In this document: piece by piece, positions 16,253 through 24,445 of the stretch
Layout of the letters: every line of letters starts with the position of its first letter
Numbering within the stretch: position 1 is the stretch's first letter
Origin: JAAELZ01 sp047639475
Lineage (GTDB): Bacteria > Pseudomonadota > Gammaproteobacteria > Arenicellales > Poriferihabitantaceae
Assembly: GCA_047639475.1 (NCBI GenBank)
Contig: JBLIOD010000003.1
Coordinates: forward strand, 31,112-95,111
Length of the DNA: 64,000 nt
Reading direction: 5' to 3'
Notes under the pieces: model-generated
The model's input: only the letters and a program-made list of their open reading frames with translations
The model's database searches: none
Told to the model about the DNA's origin: nothing
Program-made: the position numbers and the translations under genes

Positions 16253-17694
16253 TGCCAGAAAACTTCAACTTGTTACTCGGTCTGCCCGAAATGTTCATTT
16301 CGGCGATGGCCTGCTTTATCTTGATCTATCGTTTATACGATACCAGTCATTGCCCCAATTTAATGCCGTTTGTGATGAGCGTGGCGACCTTGGTTTTGAG
16401 CGCTTTGATGATGATCGGAGGTTATTCTACCGAAGTACAGATGGCGTATAACGACGCTTATGTAAGAGACCCGATGAGCATTGTGGTCAAAACTACCATT
16501 GTGCTGATTACAGCCTGCGTTTTCATCTATGGCGCACGTTATAACAAAGAGCGAGGCTACTTCAAAACAGAGTTTTATGTACTCGGGCTGTTCGGTGTGG
16601 TCGGTATGATGCTGATGACATCAGCCAGTAACTTACTCACTCTATATATAGGCTTAGAACTATTTTCACTAAGCTTGTACGCCATGGTCGCGTTCTACCG
16701 TGATTCGCGTGTGGCATCTGAGGCCGCAATCAAGTACTTCATACTCGGCGCGCTGGCTTCTGCCATTTTGCTGTATTCGATTTCACTGTTATACGGTTTA
16801 AGTGGCTCATTACAGTTATCAGAAATCAATGTAGCGATAGCAGCGCTCGGCACAGATAACTTGGGCGTGATACTCGCAGTGGTATTGGCTGTAGTCGGTT
16901 TGGCATTCAAACTGGGCGCAGTTCCCTTCCACATGTGGGTACCGGACGTTTACCAAGGTTCGCCGACATCGGTTACTGCTTATCTAGGCGCCGCGCCTAA
17001 AATCGCGGCATTTGCCATGATAATGCGTTTATTGGTAGAAGGCTTAGACTCACAGTTGGTTAACTGGCAAGGTATGTTGATCATATTGGCCATCTTATCT
17101 GTAGCGGTTGGAAACATCGTTGCGATTGTACAAACCAATATTAAACGCATGTTGGCGTACTCCACTATTTCACACATGGGGTTTTTCTTGTTTGGTATTT
17201 TAAGCGGTACCCAATTAGGGTATGGTGCAGCGCTTTTTTATGTATTGATTTACGCAGTAATGAGTCTCGGTGTATTTGGGCTTATTTTACTGCGCTGTAC
17301 CCCCAGTTCTGAGTCTGAACGCATGGTGGATTTCAAAGGTCTGGCTACACGTAGCCCTGGTTTAGCCGTGTTGATGGGCATCTTGATGTTCTCGATGGCA
17401 GGTATCCCGCCGTTCGCCGGTTTCTGGGCGAAGTTGTCAGTGATTAACGCGTTGGTGGATGCAGATCTTATATGGGTAGCGGTCGTCGCTGTTCTATTGG
17501 CCGTAATCGGTGCTTATTACTACCTACGAGTTATAAAGGTGATGTTCTTTGACGACGCTGATCTTGAACTAGCACCGGTGGCAGAAAATCATTTCGCCAT
17601 TCGTTGGTTGTTGGTCTTTAACATCTTAGCCTTGCTACTGATCATTCCATGGATTGGATCACTAATAGATTTAACGCGTTCAGTTATTTTATAA
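16249..17694 (+). CDS. nuoN: NADH-quinone oxidoreductase subunit N
   Basis: The third antiporter-like subunit (481 residues) and the last gene of the nuo operon. Recognisable features are LLTLYIGLELFSLSLYAMVAF with its conserved Glu, KLGAVPFHMWVPDVYQGSPT, and NIKRMLAYSTISHMGFFLFG. With it all fourteen subunits A-N are present and intact. The next gene, ddl, begins 34 bases downstream on the same strand and may be co-transcribed; I see no terminator in the gap. Confidence 0.98.
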   Translation: MMPENFNLLLGLPEMFISAMACFILIYRLYDTSHCPNLMPFVMSVATLVLSALMMIGGYSTEVQMAYNDAYVRDPMSIVVKTTIVLITACVFIYGARYNKERGYFKTEFYVLGLFGVVGMMLMTSASNLLTLYIGLELFSLSLYAMVAFYRDSRVASEAAIKYFILGALASAILLYSISLLYGLSGSLQLSEINVAIAALGTDNLGVILAVVLAVVGLAFKLGAVPFHMWVPDVYQGSPTSVTAYLGAAPKIAAFAMIMRLLVEGLDSQLVNWQGMLIILAILSVAVGNIVAIVQTNIKRMLAYSTISHMGFFLFGILSGTQLGYGAALFYVLIYAVMSLGVFGLILLRCTPSSESERMVDFKGLATRSPGLAVLMGILMFSMAGIPPFAGFWAKLSVINALVDADLIWVAVVAVLLAVIGAYYYLRVIKVMFFDDADLELAPVAENHFAIRWLLVFNILALLLIIPWIGSLIDLTRSVIL

Positions 17695-17728
17695 CTTCAC
17701 AGTACGACCTTATTAGCAGGTACAAATA

Positions 17729-18832
17729 ATGAGCGGCAAAATAAACTTAGCCATTCTATTTGGTGGCCAATCTTGCGAGCATGCAGTATCTGTTGTTTCA
17801 GCTCGCTCGGTTCTAGAGGCAGTAGATAAAGAAAAGTATCAGCTTATTCTTATTGGTATCACTGAGGAAGGGCAATGGCAATACGCACCTCAAGGTGATT
17901 TCGAAAGCTTAATTCAAAACAAAAAGGTTAAACCGGGAGCAGGCCTAAAGATTGCGCCAGATTTAGGTAAATCGGGCCGGTTTGTCACGTTAAGTGATGC
18001 TGGTATTGAGGTTCCCAAAATTGACGTGGCGTTTCCTGTCTTGCATGGCACCTTTGGAGAAGATGGCGTGGTACAGGGATTACTGGAGTTAGCTGATGTG
18101 GCCTATGTCGGTTGCCCGCTTTCCGCCGCTGCTTGTGGCATGGATAAAGTCATCGCCAAACGGTTATTTGATGATGCCGATATTCCGCAAGCTGATCACG
18201 TTTTAGTATTAGCAAAACAATGGACAACTGCTTCAAGTGCCCAACTTGATCGGTGTGACTCGAAGCTTAGGTATCCATTGTTTATCAAACCCGCTAGTTT
18301 GGGCTCTAGCGTGGGCATTTCGAAAGCGCATACAAGAACTGAGCTTCAAATTGCTATTGAGCATGCGCTTGAGTTTGATGAAAAGGTATTAGTAGAATCA
18401 TCATTCGAAGATTGTGCTGAAGTAGAGTGTGCGGTACTAGGAAATGATGAACCAGAAGCTTCGGTGGTGGGTGAGATTGTTGCTGGGGCAGAGTTTTACG
18501 ATTATGAAGCCAAATATCTTAGCGATGTTTCTGAGACGCATATTCCAGCAGACATTTCAAAAGAGTCCGCTGAACGGGTTAGGGAATTATCGATTAAGGC
18601 TTTCCAAGCTATTTTAGGCAAGGGCTTGTCACGAGTTGATTTTTTTGTTTCAAGAAAAACAGGTGAAGTTTGGCTGAATGAAATTAACACCATGCCTGGT
18701 TTTACACCCATTAGTATGTATCCAAAATTATGGCAGGCGAGCGACTTGCCATATGCGAAACTAATCGATAAGCTAGTACAACTTGCCGATGAGCGGCATG
18801 TAATCAAAAAAAATCTCAAGCGCTCGTATTAA
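17729..18832 (+). CDS. ddl: D-alanine--D-alanine ligase
   Basis: An ATP-grasp enzyme (367 residues) that joins two D-alanines for peptidoglycan precursor synthesis in the cytoplasm. The N-terminal LFGGQSCEHAVSVVSA and VLHGTFGEDGVVQGLLEL motifs bind the first D-Ala. KPASLGSSVGISK is the ATP-binding lysine loop, and LNEINTMPGFTPISMYP holds the metal and second-substrate residues. The length is nearer the DdlA type (about 360) than DdlB (about 306). It sits outside the usual mur-fts cluster. Confidence 0.96.
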   Translation: MSGKINLAILFGGQSCEHAVSVVSARSVLEAVDKEKYQLILIGITEEGQWQYAPQGDFESLIQNKKVKPGAGLKIAPDLGKSGRFVTLSDAGIEVPKIDVAFPVLHGTFGEDGVVQGLLELADVAYVGCPLSAAACGMDKVIAKRLFDDADIPQADHVLVLAKQWTTASSAQLDRCDSKLRYPLFIKPASLGSSVGISKAHTRTELQIAIEHALEFDEKVLVESSFEDCAEVECAVLGNDEPEASVVGEIVAGAEFYDYEAKYLSDVSETHIPADISKESAERVRELSIKAFQAILGKGLSRVDFFVSRKTGEVWLNEINTMPGFTPISMYPKLWQASDLPYAKLIDKLVQLADERHVIKKNLKRSY

Positions 18833-18884
18833 ACGGTGCCTTTGTGTTGAGAAAATATTAATAGGTCGAGAATCGGAGAGAGAA

Positions 18885-19232
18885 ATGGCAGCAGATATGA
18901 TGCAAAAGTGTTGTGACGATGTTAAGAAACACAATGGTTCGGTAGACGAAGCGATGGTTGCAACCATGCTTAAAAGCTATCGTTTGGTGATGAGCAAAGC
19001 TGATACACGTTTAGTCGCTTGTGGCGATGTAAATGAGTTAGAAACCGTTAAGAAAAATTTCTTAATCAAAAAGTTGGGTATGAAAGAAAGCGGTGACAAC
19101 TTAGATAACTTGGTTGCAGGCGTATGTGCAAAGATGAAAGGCACAAACCAGAAGCAGCGTCTTACGTTTTACTATTTGCTAGCGCATGCAGCGGGCAAGG
19201 CGAGTGCTTTCCAAGGTTCAGCCAAGAAGTAG
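18885..19232 (+). CDS. DUF2853 family protein
   Basis: A 115-residue soluble helical protein. The segment VKKNFLIKKLGMKESGDNL and the C-terminal QRLTFYYLLAHAAGKASAF fit the small DUF2853 family, whose biochemical role is unknown to me. A Shine-Dalgarno (GGAGAG) lies a few bases before the ATG. It follows ddl by 52 bases and is closed by a strong terminator at 19278-19304. The family assignment is from recall of the motif pattern. Confidence 0.75.
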   Translation: MAADMMQKCCDDVKKHNGSVDEAMVATMLKSYRLVMSKADTRLVACGDVNELETVKKNFLIKKLGMKESGDNLDNLVAGVCAKMKGTNQKQRLTFYYLLAHAAGKASAFQGSAKK

Positions 19233-19277
19233 TGTTCAAGTAGTAATATGGGTTAAGTGCCGGTATTGATACGATTT

Positions 19278-19304
19278 AAAGCAGCCTTTATGGCTGCTTT
19301 TTTA
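19278..19304 (+). terminator. intrinsic terminator after the DUF2853 gene
   Basis: A nine-pair stem, aaagcagcc / ggctgcttt, with a five-base loop is followed by a run of T. It marks the end of transcription for the ddl/DUF2853 unit and separates it from the convergent pmbA gene. Confidence 0.85.
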
Positions 19305-19359
19305 TACCTGCTAGAGTTAAGTCAAAGGTGACTTCAACCGCCATTGGGAAAGCCATATT

Positions 19360-20736
19360 TTAACTCCCCCCTATCGTCATCTCTTCAATAAGTACCGAGC
19401 CCGTTCTGGTATTACCGCGTAAATCGACATCATCAGCGATGGCCACAATACCCATAAACATCTCACGGAGATGACCAGAAAGGGTGATCTCATGCACGGG
19501 ATATTGAATTTCTCCGTTCTCTACCCAATACCCTGCTGCGCCGCGTGAGTAGTCACCGGTTACAATATTTATGCCAAAGCCCATCATCTCGGTAACCAGC
19601 AGCCCGGTACCCATCTTCTGAAGCAATTCTGTACGACTTACCGGATGAGTGGAATTAAGGTGCAAGTTGCGAACGCCGCCTGCATTGCCGGTGGTTTTCA
19701 ACCCTAACTTACAAGCTGAATAGCCGCTCATAATATAACTACTGAGGTTGCCAGCGTCTATATAGGTGTTATTGCGCATCGCGACTCCTTCGCCATCATA
19801 CAGGGCGCTGCCCATGGCCTTTTGTATAAAAGGTTGCTGGGTTACTGTTAGATGAGAGGCGAAGACTTGTTGATCGATTTTGCCTGATAAGAATGTGGCT
19901 TTTTTATAAACGGCATTGCCGCTAATTGCAGAGGTCAGATGTGAGAGCAAACTGGGTGCAACAGTGGCATCGAACATCACAGGTGCTTTGCGTGTAGTTA
20001 TTTTTTGTGCATCTAAGCGTTTTATTGTGCGGAAAGCGGCAGTTTCTCCTATAACTGTTGCATTTTGTAAATCCGCAAAATCGCGTACCGAGTCGTACCA
20101 GTAATCGCGTTGCATGGCGTCTATTTTTCCTGCCAGCACCGAGCAACTCAAGCCATACCGCGTGCCGCGTGAAAAGCCAACAAAGCTGTTGCTGTTAAGC
20201 ATTAAGCTGACGCCTTCATGAGCGCTAAAGCTCGCGCCTTCGGTGTTGTTGATTTTTTTATCGAATTCAATCGCTGCAGCTTCACATTGCGTGGCGAGTT
20301 CTAAACCACGTAAGGCAGTTTCTTCACTGTTCCACGCTTGTGGGTGGTGTAAGTCGAGATCGGAGAGTTCGTTGGGATAGAGGGCGCTGTCTGCCAATTT
20401 CAAGCAGGGATCACCCTCCGTCACTTTAGCTATCGAGTGCGCTGCAGTGACTGCGTCAAGAATAGCTTCAGCACTTAAGTCAGTGGTCGAGGCGTTACCA
20501 ATTTGATGTCCCAAATAAACACGAATATCTAAGCCCTTGTCTTGATTGCGTTCTATGGTTTCTGGCTCACCATTGCGCACTGTGTACCCGTTGCCACTGA
20601 CTTGATTTAAACTGACATCCGCATCGGAGCAACCCAATTTCTTGGCGTATTTTAGTGCTTGCCCTGCAGCTTCGAGCATACGGGATTCAGTTTCATTAGC
20701 GGGTTCCTTGCTGTGGCTAATTAGTTTGGTACTCAT
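19360..20736 (-). CDS. pmbA: metalloprotease-complex subunit PmbA/TldE
   Basis: This 458-residue protein is the TldE partner of TldD; the heterodimer acts as a cytoplasmic peptidase that matures modified peptides such as microcins and clears antitoxin CcdA in E. coli. The sequence shows the family's N-terminal helical/beta region (YTVRNGEPETIERNQDKGLDIRVY split over 55-80) and the C-terminal GTGLLVTEMMGFGINIVTGDYSRGA region. It lacks the HExxxH motif, as expected for TldE. Its start overlaps the end of tldD by four bases (ATGA). Confidence 0.95.
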   Translation of the reverse strand: MSTKLISHSKEPANETESRMLEAAGQALKYAKKLGCSDADVSLNQVSGNGYTVRNGEPETIERNQDKGLDIRVYLGHQIGNASTTDLSAEAILDAVTAAHSIAKVTEGDPCLKLADSALYPNELSDLDLHHPQAWNSEETALRGLELATQCEAAAIEFDKKINNTEGASFSAHEGVSLMLNSNSFVGFSRGTRYGLSCSVLAGKIDAMQRDYWYDSVRDFADLQNATVIGETAAFRTIKRLDAQKITTRKAPVMFDATVAPSLLSHLTSAISGNAVYKKATFLSGKIDQQVFASHLTVTQQPFIQKAMGSALYDGEGVAMRNNTYIDAGNLSSYIMSGYSACKLGLKTTGNAGGVRNLHLNSTHPVSRTELLQKMGTGLLVTEMMGFGINIVTGDYSRGAAGYWVENGEIQYPVHEITLSGHLREMFMGIVAIADDVDLRGNTRTGSVLIEEMTIGGS

Positions 20737-22178
20737 GCGTCACCTCCTACCGTTAGACCATCGATTCGCATACTGGGTTGCCCTACGCCTACAGGGACAC
20801 TTTGACCTTCTTTACCACAAACACCGACGCCTGAATCAAGTTGCATGTCGTTGCCTACCATGCTGACCCGGGTCAATACATCTGGCCCATTGCCAATCAA
20901 TGTTGCTCCTTTTATGGGTTGGCCAATTTTACCGTTCTCAATTTTGTAAGCCTCTGATGCACTAAACACAAACTTGCCTGACGTGATGTCGACTTGCCCG
21001 CCGCCAAAGTTAACGGCATAGATGCCATCTTTCACTGATTCAATGATCTCTTGTGGGTCATATTTTCCGTTGTGCATATAAGTGTTGGTCATTCTGGGCA
21101 TGGGTAAATGAGCATATGATTCGCGTCGCCCATTGCCAGTCGGTGACATACCCATCAGGCGTGCATTGAGTTTGTCTTGCATATAGTTTTTTAGGATGCC
21201 GTTTTCAATCAAAACGGTGTCTTGTGTTGGCGTACCTTCGTCATCAACACTGAGTGAGCCGCGGCGATCTTTGAGTGTGCCGTCGTCCACTATAGTGCAT
21301 TGGTCGCTGGCAACGCGCTCACCGATTTTTCCACTAAATGCAGAGGTGCCTTTACGGTTAAAGTCCCCTTCAAGGCCATGCCCGATAGCTTCATGTAACA
21401 AGATGCCTGGCCAGCCAGAGCCCAGCACTACGGTCATTTCTCCCGCAGGTGCTGCCCTAGAATCTAAGTTCACCAAAGCTTGGCGCACGGCTTCTCTCGC
21501 ATAGTCTTCAGCGCGGTTATCTTGATAAAAGTAATCATACTTGTGACGACCGCCACCGCCCATGGAGCCTGATTCTCGGCGTCCATTGTCTTCTACAATG
21601 ACACTGACGTTTAGGCGAATGAGGGGCCGAACATCACTTTGATAGGTGCCATCACTGGCCGCGACGAATATGACTTCGCGGCCACCTGAGAGGTTGACCG
21701 ACACTTCTTTCACTCGCGAGTCACACTCTCGGGCGACCTTGTTGACAGTTTGTAGCAACAGTACTTTGTCTGCATCTTCTAAGCCTATGATTGGATTGTC
21801 ATCATGATAGAGTGAGATCGGTTTATGACGGTTAAATGCTGTTGGGGTTGGATTATTTTGGCCTTTGCTCGCTATGCTGCGAGCTGAGTGGGCGGCGTCT
21901 AAAATAGCCGCAGGGGTGACCTCATCTGAATAAGCAAACCCTGTCTTGTCTCCGCTGATAGCTCGGACCCCGACCCCTTGCTCAATATCGAACGAGCCAG
22001 ACTTAACTTTATTCTCATCTAGCGACCAGCTTTCAAAAGTGCCATGCTGAAAATACAGATCAGCAAAATCGATACTTGATGTCATCATCTGAGCGATGCT
22101 ATTGCTCAAGACAACGTCGGTGATTTCTCCATTGTTGAAAAGTAGTTGTTCAACCAGTGGGTGTGTTTGCAGCGTCAT
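20733..22178 (-). CDS. tldD: metalloprotease TldD
   Basis: The catalytic zinc subunit of the TldD/TldE peptidase (481 residues). The zinc motif HEAIGH lies near residues 262-267 within GWPGILLHEAIGHGLEGD, and the later MGSVSP-type region and NTYMHNGKYDPQEII segment are present. It forms a two-gene operon with pmbA immediately downstream. The two family members are usually together or both chromosomal in proteobacteria. Confidence 0.96.
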   Translation of the reverse strand: MTLQTHPLVEQLLFNNGEITDVVLSNSIAQMMTSSIDFADLYFQHGTFESWSLDENKVKSGSFDIEQGVGVRAISGDKTGFAYSDEVTPAAILDAAHSARSIASKGQNNPTPTAFNRHKPISLYHDDNPIIGLEDADKVLLLQTVNKVARECDSRVKEVSVNLSGGREVIFVAASDGTYQSDVRPLIRLNVSVIVEDNGRRESGSMGGGGRHKYDYFYQDNRAEDYAREAVRQALVNLDSRAAPAGEMTVVLGSGWPGILLHEAIGHGLEGDFNRKGTSAFSGKIGERVASDQCTIVDDGTLKDRRGSLSVDDEGTPTQDTVLIENGILKNYMQDKLNARLMGMSPTGNGRRESYAHLPMPRMTNTYMHNGKYDPQEIIESVKDGIYAVNFGGGQVDITSGKFVFSASEAYKIENGKIGQPIKGATLIGNGPDVLTRVSMVGNDMQLDSGVGVCGKEGQSVPVGVGQPSMRIDGLTVGGDA

Positions 22179-22225
22179 AAGCGAGTTATTGTGAATTTAA
22201 AGGGCTCTTATTAATTTGGGTGGTG

Positions 22226-23884
22226 TTACGTCAAAATCAAGTCGGCTTTATGGGCTTGTTTCATTTCGACCTTGTACCTGGTTTCGCTCCAGCTCAATTG
22301 CGCCTGCATGATTTTAGCAATTCGAATGGCAGTAGATAAAGATACTCGCTGATTGTGCGCGAGAGTGGTTCTGCGACAGAGGACATCTGTTAAACGTTGG
22401 GCATATTCGTGGTCGATGGCATAACATACTTCACCGACCAGTGTTTCACCGGTAACCGGCCTTAAATACCCCTCCCGCTTTGAAAAATATTCGGTAGTTT
22501 GCTGCCAGCGGTGGCCGTATTTGTTGAATAACGTCTTTTCTAATTCAGTTTTTGGTCGAGATCGTTGCGCGCTATCAACAATTTCAAAACTAAGGGGGTT
22601 CTTGCGGTTTGTTGATAATTGATAATGTGATTTGAGCATACTTACCACTTCGTCTGCCACCGCTGGGGCAGTAGTGAACTTAACGCCTCTCACTTCTATG
22701 ATGCCGCGCCGTGCTTGAATTTGAGTTTGCTCTTGCTGCTGCAGATGATCTTGTTGGAACAAATGGAGGTTAACGCTAGAGTGGTCACGCAACTTAAACG
22801 AAGCCTTTGTTGACGTTGAATCCAGTGGCAACCAGCCACTTTGCCAGTGCGTCACTTCGTCAAGTTGAATCTTTAACTTAGGTTGCGCAGTATTGATATT
22901 AGCAACAATCGTTTGTTTGTCTTTGCTGCTGAGTTTAAGTCCGTTGTTTGATTGGCTCTGATGATTATAGAATGTTCCAATAACTGTTTGCTTGCCTTTA
23001 GGGAGTATGAAAAATTGGCGTTCTTTGGTCTTACCCTTTCCTTCGTCACCGTTTAAGTGCTCTTGAATAGGCAAGCCAAACGCCGAAGAGGGATGTATTA
23101 AGCGGTCAATCACCAGATTGATAGACCTAGCCCACTGGGTGTTTTTTAGTGAGGCAGGTATGGGGGCGTTAAGGTTGCCAAGATTGTGACCTGTCGCATC
23201 AATTAACCACCGAGTGGCTATGGTGGCAGTTTTGTTGGTGAATCTATTTTTAACGGACACGCCGCTGAATTTGCCTTTATCTAGAAGGGTTTTTTCGACC
23301 TTGCAATAGTTGGCCAGGTGGCAGCCGTGTTTACGTGCGGCCATGACCACTTCTAGCACCAATCTCTCCGGGTGGTTAATGACTGTTTCATGCCAGCGTG
23401 CCACTGCACTTACTGAAGTCTGGTCGTATAATAGTGACCCTTTGTCTAGCGAGTTTTTAGGAATAACCCGAGAGTTAGGTATATGAACACTGGAGGGTAC
23501 GCCCAAGTTACGATTTTGACTGACTAGATCGTTAAGTGCTAACGCGCAGCGCATTAGCCAGGGATTTCTAATGCTGAATGTTTTTAGTGCGATGTTAAAC
23601 GGTGTAATAGTGGCCAGTTGAGGAGCCAACTGCAGAAAATAGCGTCTAGATTCGACTGAGCGTTTGATTCGTTTAAAGTCTAAACGCGGTATATAGCGCA
23701 AACCGCCATGCAGTATGCCTAAAGTGTTGGCTGAGGTTTTTGCGCCAAAATCGGTGGCTTCAAGCAATGCGCATTTGTAACCCGCTTTCGACAGTTTTTC
23801 GGCGATACACGCACCGTATATCCCGCCACCCGCAATGACGACATCAAATCGCTCTTTGGACAGAGATTCAATGTGGCTGCTCAT
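22226..23884 (-). CDS. FAD-dependent oxidoreductase, glycerol-3-phosphate dehydrogenase-like
   Basis: A flavoprotein of 552 residues. The N-terminal dinucleotide fold VVIAGGGIYGACIAEKLSKAG is followed by the GlpD-type segment TSANTLGILHGGLRYIP, which binds FAD in the DAO/GlpD family. The C-terminal half includes CYAIDHEYAQRLTDVLCRRT, similar to the GlpD C-terminal domain. The substrate is not certain: aerobic glycerol-3-phosphate dehydrogenase is nearest, but the middle of the protein diverges and no glp genes are adjacent. I chose the ATG at 23884; a longer reading would need a TTG at 23926. Confidence 0.75.
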   Translation of the reverse strand: MSSHIESLSKERFDVVIAGGGIYGACIAEKLSKAGYKCALLEATDFGAKTSANTLGILHGGLRYIPRLDFKRIKRSVESRRYFLQLAPQLATITPFNIALKTFSIRNPWLMRCALALNDLVSQNRNLGVPSSVHIPNSRVIPKNSLDKGSLLYDQTSVSAVARWHETVINHPERLVLEVVMAARKHGCHLANYCKVEKTLLDKGKFSGVSVKNRFTNKTATIATRWLIDATGHNLGNLNAPIPASLKNTQWARSINLVIDRLIHPSSAFGLPIQEHLNGDEGKGKTKERQFFILPKGKQTVIGTFYNHQSQSNNGLKLSSKDKQTIVANINTAQPKLKIQLDEVTHWQSGWLPLDSTSTKASFKLRDHSSVNLHLFQQDHLQQQEQTQIQARRGIIEVRGVKFTTAPAVADEVVSMLKSHYQLSTNRKNPLSFEIVDSAQRSRPKTELEKTLFNKYGHRWQQTTEYFSKREGYLRPVTGETLVGEVCYAIDHEYAQRLTDVLCRRTTLAHNQRVSLSTAIRIAKIMQAQLSWSETRYKVEMKQAHKADLILT

Positions 23885-24203
23885 GGTTATAACAGGTTGT
23901 TCAACTTGTCCAAGCGATTGAAGCAAAGGCGCTCTATAATTTGGTTCGAAGTTTGTTTGGGGGCGTGTGTCGCGCGGATTTTGTTAGCGATTACTCTAGT
24001 GTGTATGTTCATTGTGCGCTTGCGCCTAGTGGCTCTTGATTCGTTAGTTTATCAACCCAGGTCGTAAAAGCGCGAAGGGCATTAATGAAACTATTCATGG
24101 TAAGGTTGATTTTATTGAGCATGTTCTTTATGCGCTTAGTGACTATATTCGAATCAAAAGTGGGTTTAATGTTTAAAAGTACCAGCGTCATTTGTGCTTT
24201 TAT
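23885..24203. other. intergenic stretch without a convincing gene
   Basis: About 320 AT-rich bases separate the GlpD-like gene from the glycan cluster. A 60-codon minus-strand frame (24009-24191) exists but has no recognisable motif and no clear ribosome binding site. The promoter of the GlpD-like gene is presumably at the left end of this stretch. I see no terminator or repeat. Confidence 0.4.
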
Positions 24204-24443
24204 TTAATTTGGTTTTATCTTTTTGACTAGCCCCTTTATCGCAGATATTTGTTTACTGTACTTGATTTGTATCGTCGCTATCAATCTACCGAAGTGGTGG
24301 CGGAGAATGATATTGACTAAAAAAATGATACCAGGGCCTTTGCCTAAATATCCAAATGGTAGTGCTTTCCAGCGGATAAAGTTAGCCAAAACTCGGCGGC
24401 AACTTAATCCATTGAAGTCATATTGTGAGTTGGTAGGTTTCAT
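24204..24443 (-). CDS. small hypothetical protein at the end of the glycan gene run
   Basis: A 79-codon frame starting two bases after the stop codon of the HAD gene (TAAccATG), in the same direction. The product is basic with a hydrophobic stretch (GPGIIFLVNIILRHHFG, about 36-52). I do not recognise a family. The tight spacing is the only positive argument; a plus-strand frame of similar length overlaps it, so it may be chance. Confidence 0.3.
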   Translation of the reverse strand: MKPTNSQYDFNGLSCRRVLANFIRWKALPFGYLGKGPGIIFLVNIILRHHFGRLIATIQIKYSKQISAIKGLVKKIKPN

Positions 24444-24445
24444 GG

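Noticed and set aside
23885..23926. TTG start for the GlpD-like protein
   Set aside because: The ATG at 23884 sits closer to the FAD-binding fold and needs no rare start codon.
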